Shown: piece by piece, positions 1 through 7,842 of the stretch
Position numbering within the stretch: the stretch's first letter is position 1
Layout: each line of letters opens with the position of its first letter
Assembly (NCBI GenBank): GCA_048270225.1
Contig: JBLWTG010000010.1
Location: 62,001-126,000 of the forward strand
DNA length: 64,000 bases
Reading direction: 5' to 3'
DNA from: Allopusillimonas sp048270225
Lineage (GTDB): Bacteria; Pseudomonadota; Gammaproteobacteria; Burkholderiales; Burkholderiaceae_B
Position numbers and translations under genes: made by a program
The notes under the pieces: generated by a model
What the model saw: the letters and a program-made list of their open reading frames with translations, nothing else
What the model was told of the DNA's origin: nothing
Database searches by the model: none

Positions 1-629
1 TTGACATAGGGCGGGTTGCAGATGATCAGCTTGTACTCACACTGCGGCAATTGATCAAAGAGATCGCTGCAATGCGTGGCGATGCGTCCGTCCAGCCCCG
101 AGAGTTCAATATTCTGATCGGCTACCTCGAGGGCGTGCTCGGACAAGTCCACTGCGTCGACCTGAGCGTTGGGGAAGGCCAGCGCGGCCAGAATGGCCAG
201 GCAACCTGAGCCAGTGCAGAGGTCCAGGACGAAATCAATCTCGTCTGGTTCGGCAACCCATGGCGCCAGGCCGTCGGACAAAAGCTCGGAAATAGGCGAG
301 CGGGGAACGATGACGCGCGGATCCACGACAAAGCGATGTCCTTGCAGCCAGGCTTCGCCCGTCAGGTAGGCGGCGGGGATGCGTTCCGTGATGCGTCGTT
401 CAAGCAGCTTGAGAAAGCGTTCACGCTCTTCGGGCAAGACGCGGGCGTCAAGATAGGGCTCCAGCGTATCCAGCGGCAAATGCAGGGTATGCAGCAGCAG
501 GTAGGCAGCCTCGTCCCAGGCGTTGTCGCTGCCGTGACCGAAAGAAAGCTGTGACGCATTGAACCGGCTGACTGAATAGCGCATCAGGTCGCGCAGTGTG
601 AATAGCTCGGTTTGGGCGGATTCGTACAT
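1..629 (-). CDS. prmB: Ribosomal protein uL3 glutamine N5-methyltransferase, C-terminus cut by window edge
   Basis: Reading the minus strand from the ATG at 629 gives a SAM-dependent methylase of the PrmB/HemK family, which methylates a glutamine of ribosomal protein L3. About 209 residues are present and the reading frame is open to base 1. Visible are the N-terminal helical part starting MYESAQTELF, the SAM-binding motif I (VLDLCTGSGCLAI) and the catalytic NPPY motif just before the edge. A GGAG ribosome-binding site lies about 8 bases upstream of the ATG. It follows dapE by 11 bases in the same direction, so it probably shares the dap transcript. The family call is firm; PrmB rather than PrmC rests on the N-terminal domain and is my inference. 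Confidence 0.88.
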   Translation of the reverse strand, partial: MYESAQTELFTLRDLMRYSVSRFNASQLSFGHGSDNAWDEAAYLLLHTLHLPLDTLEPYLDARVLPEERERFLKLLERRITERIPAAYLTGEAWLQGHRFVVDPRVIVPRSPISELLSDGLAPWVAEPDEIDFVLDLCTGSGCLAILAALAFPNAQVDAVDLSEHALEVADQNIELSGLDGRIATHCSDLFDQLPQCEYKLIICNPPYV

Positions 630-640
630 ACGTTCTCCAG

Positions 641-1780
641 TCAGCGCGTGGGCAGGAGTTGTTCCAGCGTGCGCCGGTAAATATTCTTGAGCGGTTCCAG
701 TGTATCGATCAGGATATGTTCGTTGACCTGGTGAATGGTGGCGTTAAGGGGGCCGAACTCGATCACCTGGGGGCACATTTTGGCGATAAACCGCCCGTCA
801 GAAGTGCCGCCTGTGGTCGATAACTGCGTATCGATGCCGGTTTCGGCGCGTATCGCTTCGGACAGCGCCGTGCTCAGTTCACCGCGTGGGGTCAGGAAGG
901 GCTCACCGCTCAGTGTCCAGTCCAGCTCGTAATCGAGACCGTGAGCGTCCAGGATCGCCAGGACGCGTGTTTTCAGGGACTCGGGCGTGCTGGCGGTGGA
1001 AAAGCGGAAATTGAAGTCCAGCACAGCAGTGCCTGGCACAACATTGGTGGCGCCGGTTCCTGCGTGCAGGTTGGATATCTGGAAGGTGGTGGGCGGAAAG
1101 TATTCATTGCCCTGGTCCCAGACGCAGTCCGTCAGGTCGACCAGTGCGGGTGCGACAAGATGGACCGGGTTGCGGGCCAGGTGCGGGTAAGCGACATGCC
1201 CCTGTTTTCCCTTGACGATCAATTTGCCCGACAGGGATCCGCGCCGGCCATTCTTGACGGTATCGCCCAGGTGGTCGACCGATGTGGGCTCGCCCACGAT
1301 GCAATAGTCCAACGTTACGCCGCGCTCGGCCAGGGCCTGGCAGACCTTGACCGTGCCGTCGACGGAGGGGCCTTCTTCGTCCGCCGTGATCAGCAGCGCT
1401 ATGGAACCGCCGTGATCGGGGCGGGCCGCGATGAATTCTTCTGCGGCCACCACAAAGGCGGCAATAGAGCTTTTCATGTCGGCCGCGCCGCGCCCGTACA
1501 GTTTGCCGTCGCGCTCGGTTGGAACAAAGGGGTCACTGTCCCAGCGCTCCAGTGGTCCGGTGGGTACGACATCCGTATGGCCGGCAAAGACCAGCAGGGG
1601 GCCGGCACTGCCGCGCCGGGCCCAGAGATTGGTGACGTCGCCGAAGGTCAGGTGTTCGCAGTCAAAGCCCGCGGCCAGCAGGCGCTGGGCGAGGGCCTGC
1701 TGGCAGCCATGGTCCACCGGCGTGACGGAGGGGCGGGAGATGAGGTCGCGCGCAAGCGCCAGGACGGCGGATTCCGGCAT
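641..1780 (-). CDS. dapE: Succinyl-diaminopimelate desuccinylase
   Basis: DapE hydrolyses N-succinyl-L,L-2,6-diaminopimelate to L,L-diaminopimelate and succinate in the lysine/cell-wall pathway; it is a cytoplasmic di-zinc M20 metallopeptidase. The 379-residue length is normal. Metal and catalytic residues are visible: the GHTDVV motif (His68, Asp70), GRGAADMK (Asp101), the DEEGPS pair (Glu135 catalytic, Glu136 metal) and GEPT (Glu164), with the C-terminal His in the ATIHQVNEH stretch. Its ATG overlaps the stop codon of dapD by one base (TGATG), which suggests translational coupling. Confidence 0.96.
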   Translation of the reverse strand: MPESAVLALARDLISRPSVTPVDHGCQQALAQRLLAAGFDCEHLTFGDVTNLWARRGSAGPLLVFAGHTDVVPTGPLERWDSDPFVPTERDGKLYGRGAADMKSSIAAFVVAAEEFIAARPDHGGSIALLITADEEGPSVDGTVKVCQALAERGVTLDYCIVGEPTSVDHLGDTVKNGRRGSLSGKLIVKGKQGHVAYPHLARNPVHLVAPALVDLTDCVWDQGNEYFPPTTFQISNLHAGTGATNVVPGTAVLDFNFRFSTASTPESLKTRVLAILDAHGLDYELDWTLSGEPFLTPRGELSTALSEAIRAETGIDTQLSTTGGTSDGRFIAKMCPQVIEFGPLNATIHQVNEHILIDTLEPLKNIYRRTLEQLLPTR

Positions 1781-2601
1781 CAGGCCCTCAGCAGGTCGTT
1801 GATGCTGGTCTTTGCGCGGGTTTGTGCATCCACGCGTTTGACGATGATTGCGCAGGCGAGGCTATGGCTGCCGTCTGCCGAAGGCAGCGAACCGGGCACG
1901 ACCACCGAACCGGATGGAATGCGGCCGTAGGTGATGTTGCCGCTGGCGCGGTCGTAGATCTTGGTGCTTTGCGACAGGAAAACGCCCATGGCCAGCACGG
2001 AGTTCTCTTCCACGATCACACCTTCGACCACCTCGGAGCGGGCGCCGATAAAGCAGTTGTCCTCGATGATGGTGGGGTTGGCCTGCAGCGGCTCAAGCAC
2101 GCCGCCGATACCGACGCCGCCCGACAGGTGCACGTTCTTGCCGATCTGTGCGCAGGAGCCCACGGTGGCCCAGGTGTCGACCATGGTGCCCTCGTCGACA
2201 TAGGCGCCGATATTGACGTAGGAGGGCATCAGGACGACATTGCGGCCGATGAAGGCGCCGCGACGGGCGACAGCGGGCGGCACGACGCGGAATCCGCCCT
2301 GGGCGAAATCGTCGGCACCATAGTTGCTGAACTTGGTCGGTACCTTGTCGTAGAACTGCAGCGGCGCCTGACCCATGACGGCATTGTCTTCGAGGCGGAA
2401 GGACAGCAGGACGGCCTTTTTGATCCACTGATGAACCACCCAGTCGCCGCCGGTTTTCTCGGCGACGCGCAATGTGCCCGCATCCAGGCCGGCCAGCGTT
2501 GCCTGCACGGCGGACTGGACGTCGTCATGGCCCGATGTCGGTGAGAGTTCGGCGCGGTTTTCCCAGGCCTGTTCAATAATGGTTTGCTGGTCTGTAGTCA
2601 T
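1780..2601 (-). CDS. dapD: 2,3,4,5-tetrahydropyridine-2,6-dicarboxylate N-succinyltransferase
   Basis: DapD transfers succinyl from succinyl-CoA to tetrahydrodipicolinate, the step that commits the pathway to the succinylase branch. The protein is 273 residues, full length, with an N-terminal helical domain and a left-handed beta-helix of hexapeptide repeats over roughly residues 105-220 (for example VNIGAYVDEGTMVDTWATVG and the GGVGIGGVLEP segment). It sits between dapC (106 bases upstream) and dapE (one-base overlap), so three consecutive steps of the pathway are encoded side by side in reaction-related order. Confidence 0.96.
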   Translation of the reverse strand: MTTDQQTIIEQAWENRAELSPTSGHDDVQSAVQATLAGLDAGTLRVAEKTGGDWVVHQWIKKAVLLSFRLEDNAVMGQAPLQFYDKVPTKFSNYGADDFAQGGFRVVPPAVARRGAFIGRNVVLMPSYVNIGAYVDEGTMVDTWATVGSCAQIGKNVHLSGGVGIGGVLEPLQANPTIIEDNCFIGARSEVVEGVIVEENSVLAMGVFLSQSTKIYDRASGNITYGRIPSGSVVVPGSLPSADGSHSLACAIIVKRVDAQTRAKTSINDLLRA

Positions 2602-2707
2602 GGCTGTCTTGTAATGATGGGTTACAGGAGAAAAATAAGCGCGGGCATCACAGCTGCCGGCATCGGAACAATAACAAATCTGGCGCGGTATGCGCAGCGG
2701 CGTTGTC

Positions 2708-3901
2708 TCAGGCCTTGTTCAGGAACTCGGCGATGCGCCCGGCTGCTTCGATGCAATCGGCCTTGGGTGCAACGAGCGCGATACGCACGCGGCCGGCGCC
2801 AGGGTTGACGCCGTGAGCCTCCCGCGCAAGATAGCTGCCAGGCAGGGCGGTAACACCCGTGGCCCCGTAAAGCTCGCGCACAAAGCTGGCGTCGTCGCCC
2901 GGCGTGCGGGCCCAGAGATAGAAGGAAGCCTGCGGCCAGTCGACGCCCATGAGCGGACCCAGCACAGGTACGACGGCCTGGAATTTTTCGCGGTACAGCC
3001 TGCGGTTTTCGACGACATGGCTTTCGTCCTGCCAGGCTGCGATGCTGGTGTCGGAGACCACGGCGCTCATGGCGCTGCCGTGGTAGGTGCGGTAGAGCAG
3101 ATACTGCTCGATCAGGCGGGCGTCGCCTGCGACGAATCCCGAGCGCAGGCCGGGCACGTTGGAGCGTTTGGACAGGCTGGAGAAGCAGACAAGGTTGCGG
3201 AAATCCGGGCGGCCCAGGCGCGCGGCGGCCTGCAGGCCCCCCAGGGGCTTGTCTTGTTCGTTGAAATAGATTTCGGAATAGCATTCGTCGGACGCAATGG
3301 CAAAGCCGTATTCGTCCGATAGCGAGAACAGGGTGCGCCAGTCGTCCAGCGACATGACATTGCCCGCCGGGTTGCCGGGCGAGCAGACAAACAGCAATTG
3401 CGTGGTGCGCCAGACGTCGGCGGGGACGGACGACCAGTCGTAGCCGAAGCCGAGCTCGGCCTGGGCGTTGATGAAATACGGCCGGGCGCCTGCCAGCACG
3501 GCTGCGCCTTCGTATATCTGGTAGAAAGGGTTGGGGCATACAACCGTGGCGCCGGCGCCGGGGTCTACGACGACCTGGGCGAAGGAGAACAGGGCTTCGC
3601 GCGAGCCCAGCACCGGCAGCACCTGGGTGTCGGGGTCGGGACGGGCCATATCGTAGCGGCGGGCAATCCAGTCGGCGATGGCGGATCTGAGGACCGGATC
3701 ACCCTTGGTCGGCGGGTAGGCAGACAGGCCGCCGGTGGCCTGCTGCATGGCGGCGGTGATAAAAGGTGGGGTCGGGTGCTTGGGCTCGCCTATGGACAAA
3801 TTGATGGGCGTGAGCTGCGCCGCGGGGGTGTTGGCCTGGGCTAGCAGAGCCCGAAGCTTGGCGAAGGGGTAGGGCTGCAGTGCGCTCAGGTGAGGATTCA
3901 T
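2708..3901 (-). CDS. dapC: Succinyldiaminopimelate transaminase, class I/II aminotransferase
   Basis: A 397-residue PLP-dependent aminotransferase. The PLP lysine is in the SSLSKRSNVPGLRSGF stretch, the NPAG motif is present, and DECYSEIYF carries the Asp that contacts the pyridine nitrogen. The start at 3901 (MNPHLSALQPYPF) was chosen because the 39 codons upstream in the same frame look like non-coding sequence. Placement directly upstream of dapD and dapE supports the DapC role (N-succinyl-2-amino-6-ketopimelate plus glutamate), as named in Bordetella; ArgD-type enzymes can do the same reaction, so the substrate is inferred from context. Confidence 0.92.
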   Translation of the reverse strand: MNPHLSALQPYPFAKLRALLAQANTPAAQLTPINLSIGEPKHPTPPFITAAMQQATGGLSAYPPTKGDPVLRSAIADWIARRYDMARPDPDTQVLPVLGSREALFSFAQVVVDPGAGATVVCPNPFYQIYEGAAVLAGARPYFINAQAELGFGYDWSSVPADVWRTTQLLFVCSPGNPAGNVMSLDDWRTLFSLSDEYGFAIASDECYSEIYFNEQDKPLGGLQAAARLGRPDFRNLVCFSSLSKRSNVPGLRSGFVAGDARLIEQYLLYRTYHGSAMSAVVSDTSIAAWQDESHVVENRRLYREKFQAVVPVLGPLMGVDWPQASFYLWARTPGDDASFVRELYGATGVTALPGSYLAREAHGVNPGAGRVRIALVAPKADCIEAAGRIAEFLNKA

Positions 3902-4022
3902 GTATGCGGCGTGCCTATGGGCGCCGCGCGCGTTTTGGCGCCGCGGCGCGAAAAACAAAGATTCCGTATGCCCCCGGTATTGCCCCGCACGGCTACCGAA
4001 AGCCTTCGGGCAAGCCATGTCA

Positions 4023-4107
4023 TGGTGCGAACGGAGAGACTCGAACTCTCACACCTCTCGGCGCCAGAACCTAAATCTGGTGCGTCTACCAATTCCGCCA
4101 CGTTCGC
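4023..4107 (-). tRNA. leuU-like tRNA-Leu(UAG): tRNA-Leu, anticodon UAG
   Basis: Minus-strand sequence folds as an 85-nt leucine tRNA with the CCA end encoded. The acceptor stem GCGAACG pairs with CGTTCGC, the anticodon stem is CCAGA/TCTGG around loop TTTAGGT (anticodon TAG at tRNA positions 35-37), the variable arm is long as expected for class II tRNA-Leu, and the T arm contains GTTCGAGTC. It lies between dapC (same strand) and tig (opposite strand). Confidence 0.96.
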
Positions 4108-4122
4108 TGGGGATAGCCTGCC

Positions 4123-4150
4123 ATTATAGCTGTTTTTGCCCCTTTCGTAA
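4123..4150 (-). promoter_or_regulatory. Sigma70-type promoter for tRNA-Leu
   Basis: On the minus strand TTACGA (4150-4145) and a perfect TATAAT (4128-4123) are separated by 16 bases. The -10 ends about 15 bases before the mature tRNA 5' end, a normal arrangement for a short tRNA leader. The rest of the 4108-4318 gap holds no other clear gene; a TAAAAT at 4271-4276 may be the -10 for tig, but I see no convincing -35 for it. Confidence 0.6.
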
Positions 4151-4318
4151 TTTTATGCAGCCCCTTTGCCGACTGTATTATCCGCAGGCGCCGTCAGGCG
4201 ATGGCTGGGGCGCGTGACCGGGTAATACAGTGCGCGGCCAGGGGCGCCAATATCGGATCGAAGTTTCCGGTAAAATGTCCCGTTTACTTCTTCAATTTCT
4301 CATTTAAATAGGTACCTA

Positions 4319-5629
4319 ATGCAGCCCGAGGTTGAAATTCTGTCCGGCCTGGAGCGCCGTGTTGATCTCGCGATTTCGATCGCTGATATTGAAAAGCAAG
4401 TCCAGGCACAACTGAAGCGCGTCGCCCGTACTGCCAAGGTTCAGGGCTTTCGCCCAGGCAAGGCGCCACTGTCCATGATCGAGCGCAGCCATGGTCCCGG
4501 CATCCGCTACGACGTCATCAATGCCGAAGTCGGCCGTACGCTGGACAAGGTCATTGACGAAGCCAAGCTGCGCGTAGCCGGTACGCCCAATCTTGAGCCC
4601 AAGACGGAAGGCGTTGACGAAGGCAGCATGGCTTTCTCCGCTACTTTCGAGGTCTATCCCGAGGTGCAGGTGCCCGATTTGTCCACGCTTGCCGTCAAGC
4701 GCGCCAAGGCCGAGGTCAGCGATGCCGACGTGCAGCGTACGCTGGACATCCTGCGCAAGCAGCGTGCCACCTACACGCCCGACCCGGAGCGTGCTGCCCA
4801 GGACGACGATCGCGTTACGCTGGATTTTGTCGGCACGATAGACGGCGAAGCCTTCGATGGCGGCAGCGCTGAAAAATTCCCCTTTGTACTGGGCCAGGGC
4901 CGCATGCTGCCCGAGTTCGAGACTGCCGTGCGCGGTCTGAAGGCAGGCGACACCAAGACTTTCCCGCTGACATTCCCTGAAGAATACGGCAGCAAGGAAG
5001 TCGCCGGCAAAACCGCCGAGTTCAAGATTACCGTTACTGAAGTCGCGCAAGCTGTCTTGCCCGAAGTCAATACGGAATTCGCCAAGTCGCTCGGCCAGGC
5101 CGAAGGCGATGTCGACAAGCTGCTGGCTGACATCCGCGCCAATATCGAGCGGGAAGTCAAGTCCCGTCTTCAGGCCCGCACCAAGGGCAGCGTCATGGAT
5201 GCCCTGGCAGCCGCCAGCACCTTCGATGTACCCAAGGCGCTGGTCGAGAACGATGCCCAGGGCCGTGTTGCCGCTGCGCGCGAAGAACTCAAGCAGCGCG
5301 GCGTGCCCAATGCCGAGTCGGTGCCTATTCCTGTAGAGGCATTCACTGCAGAATCCGAGCGCCGTGTTCGCCTGGGTCTGCTGGTTTCCGAGCTGGTGCA
5401 GACCGCCGACCTGCAGGCCAAGCCTGAGCAGGTGCGCGCCCGCATCGAAGAGTTCGCCCAGAACTACGAGCAGCCTGCGCAGGTTGTGGCCTATTATCTG
5501 TCCGATCGTCAGCGCCGCGCCGAAATCGAGGCGATTGTGCTGGAAGACAATGTTGTTGCGCACGTGATCGCCAATGCCAAGGTTGAGGACGAAGACGTTG
5601 CTTTTGACGAACTCATGGGGACTAACTAA
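4319..5629 (+). CDS. tig: Trigger factor, ribosome-associated chaperone and prolyl isomerase
   Basis: The 436-residue protein is a complete trigger factor. The N-terminal ribosome-binding domain contains the signature around residues 43-49 (QGFRPGKAPLSMI), the FKBP-type PPIase domain lies around residues 160-240 (DDRVTLDFVGTIDGEAFDGGSA and FPLTFPEEY), and a helical C-terminal chaperone arm follows. It binds nascent chains at ribosomal protein L23. It is first of the tig-clpP-clpX-lon cluster. The Shine-Dalgarno sequence is weak (AGG 6-9 bases upstream). Confidence 0.97.
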   Translation: MQPEVEILSGLERRVDLAISIADIEKQVQAQLKRVARTAKVQGFRPGKAPLSMIERSHGPGIRYDVINAEVGRTLDKVIDEAKLRVAGTPNLEPKTEGVDEGSMAFSATFEVYPEVQVPDLSTLAVKRAKAEVSDADVQRTLDILRKQRATYTPDPERAAQDDDRVTLDFVGTIDGEAFDGGSAEKFPFVLGQGRMLPEFETAVRGLKAGDTKTFPLTFPEEYGSKEVAGKTAEFKITVTEVAQAVLPEVNTEFAKSLGQAEGDVDKLLADIRANIEREVKSRLQARTKGSVMDALAAASTFDVPKALVENDAQGRVAAAREELKQRGVPNAESVPIPVEAFTAESERRVRLGLLVSELVQTADLQAKPEQVRARIEEFAQNYEQPAQVVAYYLSDRQRRAEIEAIVLEDNVVAHVIANAKVEDEDVAFDELMGTN

Positions 5630-6292
5630 ATGACAGTATCGCGATTTACCGATTTTTACGCATCCATGCATGGCGGGGATTCGGTAACCCCGACGGGGTT
5701 GGGCTACGTGCCCATCGTGATCGAGCAGTCGGGCCGCGGCGAGCGGTCCTACGACATTTACTCCCGCCTGCTGCGCGAACGCGTCATCTTCTTTGTCGGA
5801 CCGGTCAACGACCAGTCCGCCAATCTCGTGGTCGCGCAGTTGCTGTTCCTGGAGTCCGAGAATCCGGATAAAGACATCTCGCTGTACATCAACTCGCCCG
5901 GCGGTTCTGTGTACGCGGGGATGGCTATCTATGACACTATGCAGTTCGTCAAGCCTGATGTCTCCACGCTGTGCACGGGGCTGGCTGCCAGCATGGGTGC
6001 CTTCCTGCTGTCCGCGGGCACCAAGGGCAAGCGCTACACCCTGCCCAATTCCCGCATCATGATCCATCAGCCTTCAGGCGGCACGCAGGGGCAGGCGTCG
6101 GATATCCAGATCCAGGCCCGCGAGATTCTGAGCCTGCGTGAGCGGCTCAATGCCATTCTGGCCGAGAATACCGGCCAGCCTGTGGCGCGCATTGAAGTGG
6201 ATACCGAGCGTGACAATTTCATGTCGGCCGAAGATGCGGTATCGTATGGTTTAGTAGACAAAGTACTGGTCTCTCGCACTGACCAGGCGTGA
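5630..6292 (+). CDS. clpP: ATP-dependent Clp protease proteolytic subunit
   Basis: Serine protease subunit that forms the tetradecameric chamber capped by ClpX or ClpA. It has 220 residues. The nucleophile serine is in GLAASMGAFLLSAG, the catalytic His in MIHQPSGG, and the catalytic Asp in the DTERDNF segment. Its ATG immediately follows the tig stop codon with no spacer (TAAATG), so its ribosome-binding site (GGGGA) lies inside tig; the two are almost certainly cotranslated. A short N-terminal propeptide before GLGYVPIV is expected to be removed by self-cleavage. Confidence 0.97.
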   Translation: MTVSRFTDFYASMHGGDSVTPTGLGYVPIVIEQSGRGERSYDIYSRLLRERVIFFVGPVNDQSANLVVAQLLFLESENPDKDISLYINSPGGSVYAGMAIYDTMQFVKPDVSTLCTGLAASMGAFLLSAGTKGKRYTLPNSRIMIHQPSGGTQGQASDIQIQAREILSLRERLNAILAENTGQPVARIEVDTERDNFMSAEDAVSYGLVDKVLVSRTDQA

Positions 6293-6388
6293 GCGGCCAA
6301 CAGGTCGACGGAATAAGCCTCACGCTCCGTCGTGATTACCCGACAGGCAGCCTTGTGCATGCCCTGTCCACTGAACTGAAAGAGTTTT

Positions 6389-7693
6389 ATGCCCGAAAAA
6401 AAAGGATCGGCGGACGAAAAAACCTTGCGCTGCTCATTCTGCAATAAAAGCCAGCATGAGGTGCGCAAGCTTATTGCCGGACCCTCGGTATTTATTTGTG
6501 ATGAATGCATAGACTTGTGCAACGACATCATCATCGAAGAAAGCCAGGAAGCCGCGCGCGACGCTATACGCAACGAACTGCCCACGCCGCAGGAAATCAA
6601 GACATTTCTTGACGGATACGTGATCGGCCAGGACATTCCCAAGCGCAATCTTGCCGTAGCGGTCTACAACCACTACAAGCGCATACGCTACGGACAGGTC
6701 AAGGGCGACGACGTAGAACTCTCAAAAAGCAATATTCTGCTCATCGGGCCGACCGGTTCGGGCAAGACATTGCTGGCGCAAACGCTGGCGCGGATGCTGG
6801 ACGTTCCTTTCGTCATGGCCGATGCCACCACCCTGACTGAGGCGGGCTACGTCGGTGAAGACGTCGAGAATATCGTCCAGAAGCTGCTGCAGAACTGTAA
6901 CTACGATGTAGATAAGGCGCAGCGCGCCATTATTTACATCGATGAGATCGACAAGATTTCGCGCAAGGCCGACAACCCTTCCATCACCCGCGATGTTTCC
7001 GGGGAAGGCGTGCAGCAGGCGCTGCTCAAGCTGATCGAAGGAACCGTCGCCTCCGTGCCGCCGCAGGGCGGACGCAAGCATCCCAACCAGGATTTCGTCC
7101 AGGTCGACACGACCAATATCCTGTTTATTGTTGGCGGGGCATTTGACGGGCTGGAAAAAATCATCCGGGATCGCACGGAGCGCTCCGGTATCGGGTTTTC
7201 GGCCTCTGTAAAAGCCAAGACCGAGCGAGGCGTAGGCGAGCTTTTCGCAGAAGTCGAACCAGAAGATCTGATCAAGTTCGGTCTTATCCCTGAGCTTGTC
7301 GGCCGTCTGCCTGTAGTGGCTACGCTGGAAGAGCTCCAGGAAGACACTCTGGTCCGTATTCTGACCGAGCCCAGGAACTCCCTGATCAAACAGTTCCAGA
7401 AACTGTTTGAAATGGAAGAAGTCGAGCTTGAGGTGAGGCCGGGGGCCTTGGCCGCCATTGCCAAGCGCGCCATCAAGCGCCGTACGGGGGCCCGGGGCCT
7501 GCGTTCCATTGTCGAGCTGGCCTTGCTGGGCACCATGTACGAACTTCCTTCCCAGAAGGATGTCAAACGGGTTGTGCTGGATGAGAATGCCATTACCGGG
7601 CAGGGTTCGCCCATTCTCATCTATGAAGATACGGCCGAACCGGGCGCGCGGCAGTCTGCCCCTGTCAAAAAGCTTAAAGACGCTGCGGCCTAG
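6389..7693 (+). CDS. clpX: ATP-dependent Clp protease ATP-binding subunit ClpX
   Basis: A 434-residue AAA+ unfoldase. The N-terminal zinc-binding domain has four cysteines (CSFCNKSQ and CDECIDLC), Walker A is GPTGSGKT near residue 116, Walker B is IIYIDEIDKI, and the pore-loop GYVGEDVEN and sensor-2 GARGLRS motifs are present. It recognises tagged substrates and feeds them to ClpP. It follows clpP by 96 bases; an AAAGAG ribosome-binding site precedes the ATG. Confidence 0.97.
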   Translation: MPEKKGSADEKTLRCSFCNKSQHEVRKLIAGPSVFICDECIDLCNDIIIEESQEAARDAIRNELPTPQEIKTFLDGYVIGQDIPKRNLAVAVYNHYKRIRYGQVKGDDVELSKSNILLIGPTGSGKTLLAQTLARMLDVPFVMADATTLTEAGYVGEDVENIVQKLLQNCNYDVDKAQRAIIYIDEIDKISRKADNPSITRDVSGEGVQQALLKLIEGTVASVPPQGGRKHPNQDFVQVDTTNILFIVGGAFDGLEKIIRDRTERSGIGFSASVKAKTERGVGELFAEVEPEDLIKFGLIPELVGRLPVVATLEELQEDTLVRILTEPRNSLIKQFQKLFEMEEVELEVRPGALAAIAKRAIKRRTGARGLRSIVELALLGTMYELPSQKDVKRVVLDENAITGQGSPILIYEDTAEPGARQSAPVKKLKDAAA

Positions 7694-7738
7694 GATTTAC
7701 GCGCATCGTTTTTTTCCAAGCAGCCATGTATGCTTAAC

Positions 7739-7766
7739 CTTGAAAATCTGGCAATCGCCTCTATTT
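7739..7766 (+). promoter_or_regulatory. Candidate heat-shock (sigma32-type) promoter for lon
   Basis: CTTGAAA at 7739-7745 and CCTCTATTT at 7758-7766 are separated by 12 bases, close to the RpoH consensus CTTGAAA-N(11-16)-CCCCATNT. It lies 77 bases before the lon start codon, and lon is a classic heat-shock gene. Sequence match only. Confidence 0.5.
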
Positions 7767-7785
7767 ATACCTACAGGTAGAGCTG

Positions 7786-7811
7786 AAAAGGGAGGCTTCG
7801 GCTTCCCTTTT
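7786..7811 (+). terminator. Hairpin between the predicted lon promoter and lon
   Basis: An 11-bp stem with one G-T wobble, AAAAGGGAGGC (7786-7796) against GCTTCCCTTTT (7801-7811), with a TTCG tetraloop and a short T run after it. It could end the clpX transcript, but it lies downstream of the predicted lon promoter, so it would form in the lon leader. Confidence 0.55.
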
Positions 7812-7842
7812 TCATCTCAAGGTAAATTTTAAGGAAATTACT

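Noticed and set aside
3902..4022. GC-rich GGCGCC repeats between dapC and tRNA-Leu as a terminator
   Set aside because: Stems are short and self-complementary, with no T run in the right place; dapC may be read through from the tRNA promoter.
4316..6067. 583-codon open frame on the minus strand opposite tig and clpP
   Set aside because: It is the antisense shadow of two well-conserved genes in GC-rich DNA and matches no family I recognise.
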